Below, one piece after another: positions 11,447 to 23,182 of a stretch of DNA of 64,000 nt; position 1 is the first letter of the stretch, and each line of letters begins with the position of its first letter. Below the pieces are notes generated by a model. It worked only from the letters and a program-made list of their open reading frames with translations, was not told the DNA's origin and ran no database searches. A program made the translations under genes and the position numbers. Source of the stretch: Gaeumannomyces sp. JS-464 (Eukaryota > Ascomycota > Sordariomycetes > Magnaporthales > Magnaporthaceae); NCBI GenBank assembly GCA_002197995.1, contig NGZR01000004.1, forward strand, positions 5,022,001-5,086,000, written 5' to 3'.

Positions 11447-12300
11447 TGTCATAGACGAAACTCGGATCTCGAGCATGGGGTTATACTTCGACTACTACCA
11501 GTATAAAAGAGAGGAGGCAGACTGCGGGAAGCTCGTGCGTTTGCGCCTTGCTAACGGGACTAATTTTGATATTGAGCTTTTCACCGTCGAGGGCAGGGGT
11601 CGCTTCCACTCCGTGTAAATAAATCCCTTGGCTAACTCTCGATCTTGCCCTCTCTGGTAAACATTATCGGGAACAGACGAAACTGAGTATCCCCTACCTC
11701 CAACATGGGAATCCATCTTCGGATTGGCCTATAGAATCGCACCAAGTACGGACTCCGAGGAGGCTTTCGAGCTAAACGATCATTGGATCGAGACGTGTAT
11801 CACAGACCGAGAAGAGCGCGACTCCTGTCCTGATACGGCTGTCACCGAACTTCCAAAGAGGGTCATTGGTGTCGGGATCAACGGGGACTTGACCATAAGG
11901 CTCGTAGAGTTCTCCGATAAGCAAACCGGACGCTGCATTTGCCTGAGTTACTACTGGGGCGATGTCCGAAATCATCACCACCACGGCCTCGACACTCCAG
12001 GAACGCATGGAGGGGATCGCAGAATCGCAACTGCCGCCGCACGTGCTCTTCTTCGGCCCGTCCGAGCCGGCGTGGCATGGCGGAAAGAGGCACTTTTAGT
12101 GGTCGTCATAGGAGCTCGCGTTCCCCACGCGACGCTGGAATGTCACGAATGTCATGAGTGTCACGCCTGTGAGCCTGCCGAATACCGGATGTTTGCTTGT
12201 CAGCTGGTGCCTTGCTTCCTGCCTCTTCGAGAAGCCTTCGGTTGCTTGCAAGATTTGCAGGGAAGGCGTCAAATGCAACGCTGATGAGGAGAGATGGCGA
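11239..12300 (+). pseudogene. HET-domain (heterokaryon incompatibility) relic
   Basis: Opens with MRCEICGNLNVGG, a Cys-type start common in fungal HET proteins, then meets TAG at 11278. In the same frame it resumes as KLDWRELVEAADRCYICAVLL and runs into a 34-G homopolymer at 11411-11444. The frame after that is different and encodes a block ending VEGRGRFHSV with a stop at 11616-11618. From 11724 come the diagnostic HET motifs: LPKRVIGVG, then IRLVEFSDKQTGRCICLSYYWGD. After another frame change follows ITTTASTLQERMEGIAESQLPP, the usual block after the WGD motif. Only the front half of a HET domain is present and no NACHT or repeat region follows. HET proteins trigger cell death on nonself contact; this copy cannot be functional as read. 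Confidence 0.75.
11411..11444. repeat. 34-base poly-G run inside HET relic
   Basis: A pure run of 34 G within the former coding region, exactly where the reading frame changes. On the other strand it would give poly-Pro. Such runs are prone to polymerase slippage and to sequencing error. Confidence 0.9.
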
Positions 12301-12766
12301 GCTCGGCTGGGTCGGGCTTGGCGGCCATCTTTTAAGCTTTGGGGCCCACTGCGGAACTGCCTCTGGTCCAGGCACGCGCTGAGCTACCGGCTGGGCTTTT
12401 GCTTGCTTCTCGTCCTTACGGTCAAATTGTCGGCTGGCGACACCGCTAGAATTCCTCGGGGTCAAGTCTTGGCATCAACAGTCGCCTTCCTATTTGGGTC
12501 ATGGCCGCGATGGCGGCATCCACGCAATTGGGAAACCCGCCAATGTCGCCCTGCATCTGCATGAGAAAACAAATTGATATCGCCGGTGCAACGCTGTGGC
12601 TAGCTGCGGTATGGGAGTGGAGGATGGAGTAAAAGGCCGTGGCCGACGACGCGGGCCATAAAAACGAGCATTCTCCCCTCGGTCCCTCGTCGTCGGAATC
12701 TCCGTCTTCACCTGCCCGCCTCCCTCAAGCCTGCAGCCGTAATCTCTCCTCCCCTTGCCCTCCATC
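12301..12766 (+). promoter_or_regulatory. Upstream region of the choice-of-anchor gene
   Basis: Intergenic DNA between the HET relic and the next gene. An ATAAAAAC box at about 12658-12665 lies 100 bp before the ATG at 12767 and is the likely TATA element. A pyrimidine-rich leader (ctcctccccttgccctcc) precedes the start. Confidence 0.5.
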
Positions 12767-14702
12767 ATGCGCTACAACACATTCGCGGCCTGCGCGGCCT
12801 TTGCCGTGTCCGCCGTCCTGGCCAAGGAGCTCCCCAAAGACGAGCTCAAGGCGGCAGAGCTCTACGACAGCGGCGTGATCCACAAGGGCATCATCGAGCG
12901 CAAGACGGCCTTCTGGGAGGCCTCGTCTCGCGCCGGCCTGCTCAACGCGGCGTCGTACCCGCGGCTCAACTACACAAAGTGCGTCGACGGCAAGGCCGAG
13001 GCCATCAAGGGCGACCCGCTGCACACCTTCAAGTGCAAGAACATCGACCTGTACGACTTTGTCAACCACGCCGACCTGGGCTCGCCCGGCTCCGACAACC
13101 CGAACCGCGTCGGCTCCGGGTCGTGGGGTGGACCGACCCGGAGTCCGGGCGGGAATTCGTCGCCAACGGCGCCTATCAGGGCACCCAATTCCTCGAGATT
13201 CTGCCCGAGGGCCGCCTGAGGCACCTGGGGTTCCTGCCCAGCCACGCCCCGGACAACTCGCGTTCGCTGTGGAAGGAGCTAAAAAGCTATAAGAACTACA
13301 TGCTGATCTCCTCGGAGCTTTCGGGGCACGGAGTGCAGATTTTCGATATGCGCAAGGTATGTTTCTCGGTCGGGTTTGTAGCGAAAGCCATGCTGATCGA
13401 GACGTTCTTGTCTAGCTCCTTACCCTGACCGATGCCGAGATCCCTAAGCGCTTCGGCAAGGGGGACTACACCGGCCATTTTAACGAGGTCGCCGAGGGTA
13501 GAACCCACAACGTTGTCGTTAATGAAGAGGGCCAGTACGGTGTCACGGTGGGCAACCAGCCCAGGAACAAGGACTGCCTGGGCGGCTTGATCTTTTTCGA
13601 TCTTAAAGATCCCGCCAACCCGAAGAGGATAGGGTGCAACAAGGACGATGGCTACGTGCACGATGTGGGTCCTCGCCAAAGCCTGGAAAGAAGTTGCGCC
13701 GTAATGACTGACGACCTGCAAGGCCCAATGCATCATCTACCGCGGCCCACATCAGAAATACCACGGCCGCGATATTTGCTACGGATATAACGAGGATAGT
13801 TTAACAATCTACGACGTCACCGACAAGGCCAACTCAAAGATCATCTCCATAACCTCATACGAAGGCGCCACCTACACACACCAGGGATGGGTCAACAACC
13901 CACAGTGGCAGGAGTGGCTGTACCTTGACGACGAGTACGTCTATTGTCTGCACTTTTAGAAGAAGAAAAAAAACAACACACACACAAACTAACCTCCACC
14001 AACCCCACCAGACTCGACGAGCAGAACGGCGCCGGCGTGGCCAAGGACGGCTTCCCGGTCACCTACATCTGGGACATTCGGGACCTCGAGCACCCCAAGC
14101 AGACGGGCTTCTGGAAGGGCACGGTGCGCGCCATCGACCACAACCAGTACGTCAACCCGCACGACGGGCTGCTGTACCAGTCCAACTACGGCGCCGGCCT
14201 GCGCGTCTACGACGTCTCGTCGGTCCCCTCGGACCCCACGGGCGCGTCCGTGGGCGAGGTCGCCTACTTCGACATACACCCCGAGGACGACGCCGAGCCC
14301 GGCGGCGGCGCCGCCTCCTTTGCCGGGTCGTGGTCGTCCTACGCCCAGTTCAAGTCGGGCTTCGTCTGGATCAACACGTTTGAGCGCGGCGGCTTCCTCG
14401 TCAAGCCGACCAGGGAGGCCCGGGTCCCGTTCAGGCCGGCCGGGTGCAGCGCCGACAACTGCCTGCGCAGCCTGCGCTCGGGCGCGCGGCTCGCCGAGGC
14501 CAGTGGGTTCTGCGCCGGGTTCCTGGGCAAAGCGACCGCCGACGTGGCGAAAGTGCCCGAGTTCGCGGCCAAGGCGTGCGCGCAGGGCCAGAACGTCATC
14601 TCGCGCGTCAGCTCGGCGTGCAGGTGCCTGCCCACGCCGACACCGGCGGCGGTCGCTGCGCGCGCAGCGGAGGCGGAGGCGGCGGTTGTAACGGGTGCTT
14701 AA
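12767..14702 (+). CDS. Secreted choice-of-anchor-B-like protein
   Basis: Four exons: 12767-13356, 13416-13664, 13723-13934 and 14012-14702. Their introns start GTATGT, GTGGGT and GTACGT, and all phases close. The first 19 residues (MRYNTFAACAAFAVSAVLA) are a signal peptide. Repeated segments such as VQIFDMRK, GGLIFFDLKDPANPKRIG, LTIYDVTDKANSKIIS, VTYIWDIRDLEHPKQTG and LRVYDVSS are the LVIVD-type beta-propeller motifs of the choice-of-anchor B family, often also labelled regulatory P domain proteins. Together they give about 580 residues. One frame break exists in exon 1: around 13126-13131 the sequence GSWG is followed by WTDPESGREF only if one base is restored in a GGGG run. I treat this as an assembly error or a recent deletion. 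The start is the ATG before the signal; the upstream TTG is ignored. Catalytic function unknown. Confidence 0.75.
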
Positions 14703-15309
14703 ATCGTTGGCCGTCGGGGACCAGGCGGGGATGAATACGTAATGATGTAATGAAAATATGTCGAAGCGAATCAATGTAATAACCTTATGCCTATAGGTAG
14801 ATAAAGAATCTTGTCATGTCTTCCACAAACCAGATCCTCGTGTCTCTCCTCTGCTATTTTTAGGAGCCTCCTTTTGTTGTTCCAAGATCTTGTTGTCCCA
14901 TTTGGCATCCTGCGACAGGTGGCACCTCCGGCGAACCCGTAGCACGTTTGCTTGGTCCTGCCACGCACCAATTTGGGATGGATTCCAGGGGTTGCAGGTT
15001 CTGGCAGGCAGTGCCCCTGAAAGCACAGCCATGCAAACAAGCACATCAGTGGAGATGCTTGGCTGTGAAACGACGTTCCAACACCCATCGTCAACGTCGG
15101 AGCCAAGGGCTGGGCAGCTCCCAGGAGATCATGCGCACCGGAACCTCCACGATATAGCAATTGTCGATTCGCTCGACTATAAAAACTTGAGCGTGTGCCA
15201 CAATGATCAAGGAGCTGTTTGCTAGATCAGATCACATCCACCAGGCTCCAGTTCCTTCTACCGCCGCCCTCTCACAATTTACTTTCATTTCTAAAACACT
15301 ATCTTCGCC
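14703..15309 (+). promoter_or_regulatory. Intergenic region with TATA box for small secreted protein
   Basis: Holds the 3' region of the choice-of-anchor gene and the promoter of the next gene. TATAAAAA lies at 15178-15185, about 125 bp before the ATG at 15310. Short open frames on both strands have no support. Confidence 0.5.
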
Positions 15310-15645
15310 ATGCAGGTTCTGGCTTTTCTCTTCACCCTGGCGCTGGCCGCTACCGCCAGGTAAGCACCACTCAACCCCAAAAAGCACAACAACGGCTTGC
15401 TTCGAGTAGGCATAAACTAACCTGCCCCTTTCGTGTGCACAGCGCGCTCCCCCAGGCCGGCGGTCGGTTCACCTGCACGTGCAAGGGCCCCAACGGCCAG
15501 GAAGAGATGCCGGCAACCCTCTGCAACCTCGCCGGCAGGGGGTGGCACGTGCGGCGGCCTGCCCAGCAGCGGCAAGATCCTCACCGAGGACTGCCAGGCC
15601 ATCGGCCTTGTCGGGTTCACCGCGGAGTGCAAGCGGACCGGTTAA
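15310..15645 (+). CDS. Small secreted Cys-rich protein (effector-like)
   Basis: Exon 1 (15310-15359) and most of exon 2 (15443-15645) are joined by an 83-bp intron (GTAAGC to CACAG, with a CTAAC branch site). The signal peptide is MQVLAFLFTLALAATAS. The mature part begins LPQAGGRFTCTCKGPNGQEE and has a pattern of about six Cys ending FTAECKRTG, about 83 residues in all. Between 15535 and 15550, inside a GGGGG run, the frame must change by one extra base (or two lost) to keep the C-terminal Cys pattern (GGTCGGLPSSGKILTEDC). Without that change the product loses its last Cys residues. Small, secreted, Cys-rich and single-intron is the profile of fungal effector or antimicrobial-type proteins, but no activity can be assigned. 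Confidence 0.6.
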
Positions 15646-15958
15646 GGTCGCCCAAACTTGTCGACTCAGCAATGGCACACAGCTTAATTAAGGCGGAGGG
15701 ATCTGGTAGGGGGGGATGAGGGATGGGCCGGCTCAGCTGGGGCGCACAGTTACCCTGGGTGGGGATGTTGGGGCCTGGCGAATGTCTTTCTCCCATTTAG
15801 ATTGACCATCTACAAGCCTCCTCGACACGAATTCAGAGGCAAAGATATACCCATGCCGCTTCTGCCGGAACCATTTTGCCCATGGCCCCTCGCAGCAGAC
15901 AGACGTGACGCCCTAGTAACTCCTCCGCAGCCATGCTCAAGCTCCTGAACCCCCTCCT
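15646..15958. other. Short convergent intergenic gap
   Basis: About 300 bp between the 3' ends of the small secreted protein gene and the MFS gene. No feature recognised. Confidence 0.5.
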
Positions 15959-18115
15959 TCATCCCATCGCCTTCTCCGGCTGCTTCTCGGGCACCTTCTC
16001 GACCGTCGCCTCGATCTTCTCCGTCATGAGCTCCTTGACGCCGCGCAGGAACCACACGCACGCGATGGCCAGGACCACAAACGGGATGACGCTCGCCCAG
16101 GCCCGGCGGTACGCGTACAGGTACTGGCGTCGGCTGGCGTCCGCGGCCGCGGCCCACACCTCGGGCGTCGCGCCCGCGACCCGCGCCGTCTTGGCCCTGC
16201 CGCTGCCGAGCGCCGCCACGAGGGCGCCGACGCTGGACGGCGGTAGGCCCGCGCCCGTGGCGGCGGCGGCCACGGCGGGCGCGAGGTTGGCCGACAGGTG
16301 GCCGTTGATGATGGCGTTGAGGACGGCCGAGCCGAAGGCGCCGCCGATGGCGCGGGTCGAAAAGGCCAGCCCCGTCGCGGTCGACAGGAAGGCGTGCGGC
16401 GCCGTGAACTGGACGCACGCGACCAGGAGGGTCAGGGGCCCGGACTGGCCGATGCCGCAGAGGACGTTGATGAGGGTAGTGGATTTTGGACCAGTGCAGC
16501 TCGGTGCAGGCGTACATGATGGTGCTGTTTTTTCCTCAGCCAGGTTAGCTTTTTCCGAGCATGTTTCGCCCCGACCATGAAGCACCCCAAGACAGCGAGC
16601 TTACACGGCCAGGAAGACGACAAAGGTGACGAGCAGCGGCGACCGCAGGTCCTTGAACCGCGTCGCCCACCAGGTGATGGGGATGGACATGACCGTGTTG
16701 ACGAGCTTGAAGGACAGCATGCGGATGAGATGTCCCACGAGTTGTCCTCCCAGCCCAGGTTCAGCGCCATCTGCGGCACGATCGAGTTGACGCGCTGTAG
16801 AAGATCCAGCCTCGACGCCGAACGCGAAGACTGACAGGGCAAAGTGGCGTCGGTCCGGAAGAAGACGTGCGCGACCAGTCCGTCGGACCTGCCCTTCCAC
16901 TCTGTTTTGTTTCGTGTCCCGCCATCGTCAGCAAGCCGCATTTTAGACGTGATTCAGTTATCAGCACTATATACGCAGAGCTGGTAGCTAGGCCCTCACC
17001 ATATAAACAAAACCCAACCAGCAGGGCCAGGCCCAGCGCGATGGGCACGGCGACGTGCGGGTCGCTCCACTGGTAGGCGCCGCCGGCCCAGCCCAGCCCC
17101 AGCAGCATGAGCGTGGCGCTGCCGACGAACAGCAGCGAGCCGATCGGGTCGCAGGCCCAGAGGTACTCGCCGAGCGACATCTTGAGCTTCTCGGCGCGCT
17201 TGGGCGGGTTGTAGAGGAAGAAGAGGCCGACCGACGTCAGGGCGTGAAAGGCCGCCTGGATCCAGAAGATGTAGCGCCACCCGCCGGCGTTGACGTTGGT
17301 CACGGCTCCCGCTCCGAGGTTGCCGATCCTAAAGCAAAGGCGAGGGCACGGATTTGCCTCAGCATGCTGTCAAGCCCCCGTAATAGTAGCTACAGGATGG
17401 GGACAGGGACAACCCACAGGCCTCCAATGGCACCGCCCATGAAGGCGCACCCGTTGGCGACGGCGCGGTACTTGAGCGGCAGGATCTCGGACGGGATGGT
17501 CTGGACGATGGAGATGGTGGGCAGGGTGAAGCCGATGAGGATGCCGCCGCCGATGAGCATGTTCATGGACGTGGCCGTGGCCGACACGACGGCGCCCGCG
17601 AGCGCGACCAGCGGCGGCAGCGTCGCCATGTACTTGCGGTCCAGCACGTCCGACAGGCGCCCGACGATGGGCGAGAGCACGCTCTGGACGAGCAGGGGCC
17701 CCTGGATGATCCAGCCGGCGATCGAGGCGTCGCCCAGGTCGCGGATGATGAAGGCGATGACGGCCCCGGCCGCGACGACGACGAAGACCTGGCCTGCGAT
17801 GCTGCGTGGTGAAAGATGCCGGTCAGGTGCTGCCGCGAGAGAAGAGCGAGGGCCCCGGGCGTTTGACATACGCGAAGCAGGATATCAAGACGACCAGCTG
17901 CGTCGTCGGGGAGACAAGACGTTGTCAGCGTTTTGGTGCTCCTCGTAGCACAGGTTCCCAGGGAGACTTGCCCATGACCTCCAGCTGAGGTTGATGTGGA
18001 CTGCATCGCCCTGGGCCTCCTCTGCGAGAGCCTGGATGCGATTTCTGTTTTCCGGAGCATCCACATTCTCCTCGTGGCTGTGCGCCGCAGTCTGCTTCTC
18101 GCTCGGTGCCGCCAT
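15959..18115 (-). pseudogene. TRI12-like MFS efflux transporter, frame-broken
   Basis: Exons can be traced on the minus strand: 18115-17972, 17897-17872, 17801-17394, 17328-17000, 16901-16605 and 16524-15959. Intron 1 has a GC donor (GCAAGT). The protein starts MAAPSEKQTAAH and carries typical segments of the fungal trichothecene-efflux/siderophore branch of the major facilitator superfamily: IIQGPLLVQSVLSPIVGRLSD, a GGLW segment, GWRYIFWIQAAFHAL, YEWKGRSDGLVAHV and STRAIGGAFGSAVLNAI. About 14 membrane spans would be expected in roughly 590 residues. In exon 5 the frame changes four times within about 130 bp, each time by the loss of one base (near 16855, 16816, 16800 and 16735). Another change is needed at the start of exon 6. 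It is either a decayed gene or a badly read one. It sits on the same strand as the P450 at 19050-21011. Confidence 0.7.
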
Positions 18116-18219
18116 TTTATGCCAGCCGTATCTTGCTGCGGCATCCAAAGACCAGCAGCGATCCAGCAAAAACGGAATAAGCCAGGGAGCCAAAGAAAAT
18201 GAGAGGAGGCTCTCCTGCC

Positions 18220-18227
18220 TATTTAAA
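18220..18227 (-). promoter_or_regulatory. TATA-like box for MFS gene
   Basis: TTTAAATA on the minus strand about 105 bp before the ATG at 18115. Confidence 0.4.
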
Positions 18228-19049
18228 CCTGCATCAAATCCCGGCCGCCCGCCCATCAGCTCGATGCGCGCCTGCACGGCTATGAGTGAGACCCACGTTG
18301 CACGTTGCCCGCCGCCGTCGATGCTACCCCGTGGGGGAACATCAACCCCACGCTGGGGCCAGACGACGCCGGACAGGGTAGACAGGGCTCGGCTGCAAAT
18401 TGCCGATGCCGGACAGACCCCGAGCCACCCCTCTTCCCTCGGCTCTCCGCACACTGCCATTAAGGTGCTGATTGACAGGACTTTTAGTTTATCATCCATC
18501 CCAACTCAGCTCGTGGTTTGCGGCATGTTCGGATGCAAGGCCGGCCAGCGAACCCCTCACTTGGGACGCTGCACGCAAACCGCCACCCTAAAAAAGAAAA
18601 AAAAAAGAAAAAGAAAAAGAAAAAGAAAAAGAAAAGAAAAAAATACAAGCCCCTGAGCTCGGATAAGGACTCTGCCGCGCCTCTAGCTGTGTTGGCGGCA
18701 CAGCTTGTCGGCATCGGGTGGCTGCAGATAGCAGAAGGCGAAATGGGCGAGCACGGGCAGTCAATCTGATAGGCGCCGATGGTCCTCGCTACATTAATAT
18801 GGTGCCAATGAGCTGTTCATTCTAGTCCGAAAGAGAATACTAGGTACAAATGAAAAAAAGTGATAGTAAGGGAGACAGAGATGGATTGTGTGTGTCATTC
18901 TGTTCCTCCATTCCCGCTCCCACGTGTCGCTATCGGTATCGGCGACTGTCCTCGTCCGGGCCAGGTTGGTTAGTTAGTATTCACTCTGGTCATCCTTTCG
19001 ATGGCAGCCATTCCATCCTCTAGGCACCAGAACAACAACTGTATGCGGT
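18228..19049. other. Intergenic, with purine tract
   Basis: DNA between the MFS promoter and the 3' end of the first P450. Apart from the A/G tract listed separately, nothing is supported. Confidence 0.5.
18590..18643. repeat. Purine microsatellite (AAAAAG units)
   Basis: About 54 bases of A with regularly spaced G, mainly six-base AAAAAG units. Confidence 0.85.
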
Positions 19050-21011
19050 CTACTCATCCTCTTTTTCGACCTTGAGGGAGTCCAGATCGAATTCGGGGAC
19101 CCTGCGCTTGTACCGCATCTTGTTCTCCTGGTGGGTCGAGAGCGAGCTGCTGAGGAAGACGGGCTCGAGCGATGCCCCCGGCGCGAGCTCCCAGTCGTAC
19201 TTGAGCAGCAGGTGGCAGAGCGCAATCTTAACCTCGTTGGCGGCGAAAAAGCGGCCCGGGCAGGCATACTTGCCCAGCCCAAAGGTGATGTGGTCGGGCA
19301 CCGTCGAGACGAGCTGTGCCTTGTGCTCACCGCCCGCGGTTTCGCGCATGTTGCGGAACCGGTAGATGTCGAACTTGTCCGGGTTCTCGTACTGCTCCGG
19401 GCTCCACAGCCTGCTCACATCGACGGCTATGATTTCGCCCTTCCGGATCTTGAGGCCGCCCGGCAGCTCGACGTCCGCGACGGCTTTCCGCTGAACGCCC
19501 TCTGCATCCAAAGTTAGTTCCCTCTGCATTTTAAACATGGGTAGCCAACTTTGTCGTGTCCGCCTGTGGATTGAGGGGGGAAATAGACTTACCAATCGAA
19601 GGCGGCTTTATACGTTGGGCTTCCTTGATGGCGCTATCCAAAAGCTTCAAGTGGTATAGGGAATTCTTTGTCCAGCCGCCCGACGGGAGGACCTCCAGCA
19701 TTTCCTGCCGCAATGGTTTAATAGACCCCGGGGTCCCGACCAGCATGAGCATCGTCTGAGTTACGAGGTCCGTCGTGGTATGGATAGCGGCGAACGAAAG
19801 GGTGAGCTGGAAGTCGGTAGGATCATACGGGGTGCTGCCGGCCTCCATTTCGGCCCAGTCGATGGCGTCGTTGCGGAACGGCGGCGCAACGCCCTTAGCT
19901 GCGCACTCCTGCCTTTCCTTGCGACGCCGGCCGAGTTCCGCCTCGACGATCTTGGCTGCCCGCGCCCTTTCCCCCTTTAAGATTTGGCATCCAGGATCGA
20001 AAAGAGCGACGAGAGGCCGGAGGAATTTAGGGAAAAAGCCCAGAAATACAAAAGATTGCATTTGGTGCCTGGTGTAAGTTGTGGTGATATCAAGCCAGGC
20101 GTCATCGCGGCAGACCTCAGGCCCCAGGAAAACCCTGGAGGAAAGCCGCGCGATGAGTTCCAGCATGGTGGCGTAGATTGTCACCTCGGCCCAGTCTTCA
20201 CCGTCCCGTCCTGGTGTCAGCCTCCCTAACAAAATCGTCTGATATTCCTCCGCTCGCAGACGTAGGGGCGGGGCGCGCAGCTTACCGGCCGACTTTCCCA
20301 GGATATTGTCCACCGCAAACGTCGTTTCACGAGCAAGCGGCTCGGTGACGGTGTCTACATGGCAGGCATGAAAGGTCAGCGTCGCATCTGGCAGGCGGAG
20401 CATTGCCGGGGTGATGTCGACCTACTCAGTCTCTTTGTCAGGTGCTTCTTGACGACCTTTTGCAGTATTTCGTCGGGATGGTCGAGCATGTGGAAGGGGC
20501 CGAAGCCCGGTACGATAGAGGGAACATGCTTCAAGCGTTCAAAAATAAGAAGGGAAAAAAGAGACAAGTCAGTTTTGGCCATGCCACGAGTTGAACTTGA
20601 GCCCGGACGCAAGCCGGGGATATGTCAGGCTCTCACCTCGCTCCACTTTTTCCGAAAGTTGAGAGCCGAAGCGTTTTTGACGTCGACGGCCCTGTCGGGC
20701 GGCAGGAGGGTGACCCGGCCGAGCGGGCTCAGGAAGGAGAAGGGCCGGTTGGGAAAACGCTTCTTGGCCTCATCCAGGATCCGGGCGCAGTCCGTGGCAA
20801 ACTGCACCTTCTTCTGGCCTTGGAGTTGGAACATCTTGGGCGGGTTGACAAGTGGGATCCCATTGTCCTTTCTGCCGAAGAGGTAGCTCGCGATGACGGG
20901 CACCGCGACCAGGGCGATCAGGGTTGCGACGACGGTGGTCTGGTCGAAGTCATGATGGTCCAGCAAGGGGCTGGGCAGCCAAGTTGCCTCGGCGCTGGCG
21001 GAGGTGGCCAT
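19050..21011 (-). CDS. Cytochrome P450 (ent-kaurene-oxidase-like)
   Basis: Exons on the minus strand: 21011-20637, 20528-20426, 20354-20286, 20210-19593 and 19523-19050. The N-terminus has a membrane anchor (TTVVATLIALVAVPVIASYLF) followed by a Pro-rich hinge, so it is an ER-bound monooxygenase. Hallmarks are the I-helix segment LSFAAIHTTTDL, the K-helix ExxR motif (IKEAQRIKPPSI) and the heme loop FGLGKYACPGRFFAANEVK with the Cys ligand. The overall style resembles fungal P450s of the ent-kaurene oxidase and lovA type, but the substrate cannot be told. The first four exons join in phase; the last junction (19593 to 19523) is one base out of phase, so a small indel or different splice site is likely. 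The ATG at 21011 is chosen because the anchor follows at once. It neighbours a same-strand efflux pump. Confidence 0.8.
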
Positions 21012-23182
21012 GGCAGCAGTTACTCCGAGGGCGTTTGCTTCAAGAACTTTGGCGGTGATGAGGGTGTGGCGTCGAGCCTGGGGCAGTTGTGGGCTTGACC
21101 AGAGATGGGTGAGTGTATGCATCGTCGAGACGGTCCTGGCCATCCACCAGTCTCGAACACCACAAGTTCTTATAGCCACCCGATGCGACGGAAATCGGGC
21201 GTTCGGGCGGGCCGAACCTACCTACGGGGCGGGTAGATCATTATGCGTGGGTCGCGACATCTCGGACTCGGGGTTTAGCATCCACACAAGCCCGAGTGGC
21301 CATGCGGCGGCGCCTGGGGTGCAATAAAGCACAAGGCGGCCCAGCCCTTGCCTGCGGGGTAGGCGGATGGATGATGCTCCGAAGTCCCGCGAAAAAGTCG
21401 CCGGGCCCCACGGATTCGTCAGTGCGTGTCGATTGTTTGTGCCCGGTGATGAATCTTGGATCAACGATGGCTCCACGCTCCGCATAACGTTATCGACCAG
21501 GGGTCAAGTTCAGACCTATTGCAGGGTGATTACGTAGGCTGTGATCACGTGATTTAGTCACTGCCAACTCATCAGCGCCTTCGATAGCTTTTCCCGATGC
21601 CCCCAGGGTTTGAGGGCCCTATTCTGTGGTACATCTCTTTTGGTGGTTGCTTTAGCCCACAGCTCAGATTTAACGCTACTGGGATCTGAATAACGCGGAG
21701 GGGAATATTACCGACCAGACAATGCGGCTTCCATCTGTGTGCACTGGCGCTCTGTTAGTTTATCGACGAGACCCAGCCTTCAATCAAACGAGACTAGGTA
21801 GAAGGACCAACTGTCAAATGCCGGCCTGTCCGGCTACGTTGTTTGCGGCAGAAGCCGGTGGCGGTGGCACTCCACCTCCACTTCTATTCAATGGGGGCCT
21901 AGCACGTTGACTTGGATGATTCCGCGTGGGGTCTCTTGGGGCGTTGTTCACCTGGGTAGCCAGCCCCCGTCTACATTCCTCGTTTGATTAAACAGTCAAC
22001 CGGGCAGCACCGTCGACGAACCTCGGGTCTCGATGGGTTATAAAGCAGCTCGCACCCTATCACAAAATTACCCTGCCCTCTCCCACATTGCCCCGTGACA
22101 GAGATCAGGCCTCGACAAGAGGTCGAGAACGTGATAGCAGCAGAGGCGCACTACAGCCGATGTTCTCAACAGGAACTGCGAGGATTGTGCCTACGCCAAT
22201 AACATTGGGCTATATGTGTGCTTGATGGTCACATCCAAACTGCCGGTCTTTCGAGCACTCTAACGGAGGGGTCAACTTGACCTGCTGAAAATACGAGCCC
22301 AGATACTGCGAGGACACGGGACAGCGAGAGCCCGCTCTTGGTGCTCCAGGAGATGATCGCCGAGGATATGAATGGTATCGCTCAACCGGATAAAAATAGA
22401 TACACTTAAAACCCCGGTCGACCCAAACTCCGCCTAGTTAGTGGGAACCGTTCGTCCCGGCCTTGGAGATGCCTGCCTCCCAGTACGCTCCTGGGTTCAA
22501 AAGTTGGTGTTTCTGTTCGTCACCCTCTGCCTTCTGGAAAGGAGGTGGAATCCACGGGTTGGGATGAAGCGGAGTTTTCAGTGATCAAATTACCGTCAAT
22601 CATGCTCACAGTCTTGCCGCTCTCCCAAGGGGAGGGTACCCCGGCGACGATCATGCTCGTATCGTGGGCTCCGCGTGCCACGCTAGCCTGAACCTTCCAG
22701 CTACCCCACTATCCCCTGTGTGGCAGGGAGGCGAAGCAGCTAGGAATTCCACTGCTGCTTTGCAGTTGTTATGCGACCTCTTTTTCCCCGCGCGCTTGAG
22801 AGAACTGGCCAAGGCATCAGCATTGTCAACACGAATGACGCCAAGACAGGAGTCACATCTCCGTGCGAACCGCAGGCGCCGTGGCAGCCGCGCGTGGGTC
22901 TGGGAGGACCCGAACGCATGGGTCATGGCAGATCCATCCGTCCGCGGGATAGGGATCAGGAGGCGGAATGGGTGGGTCGACATTTGGATATAAGAAGCAA
23001 GAGGAGGCGATGGTTAAAATATTCTTGCTTTACTCTTTCTCACCACCCTCACCCGTCAGTCTTTCGCTTTCCTCCTATTCCAAGCTTCTAGCTTATGGTC
23101 TCTTGACCGCTTACTCTCGCTTCTTCAAACCACTCGTCTCTTCAAAGCCACTCGTTTTGTTTAATCACATCTCCCTGCCACC
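21012..23182. other. Long intergenic region before tyrosinase
   Basis: Just over 2 kb between divergent genes. A TATAAG on the minus strand near 21170 may serve the P450. TATAAG at 22989-22994 lies about 190 bp before the tyrosinase ATG. A TATAAAG near 22025 is followed by no usable open frame. No gene found. Confidence 0.5.

Noticed and set aside
12154..12564. 136-codon plus frame after the HET relic
   Set aside because: Does not continue any HET motif and overlaps minus-strand frames of equal quality; no support.
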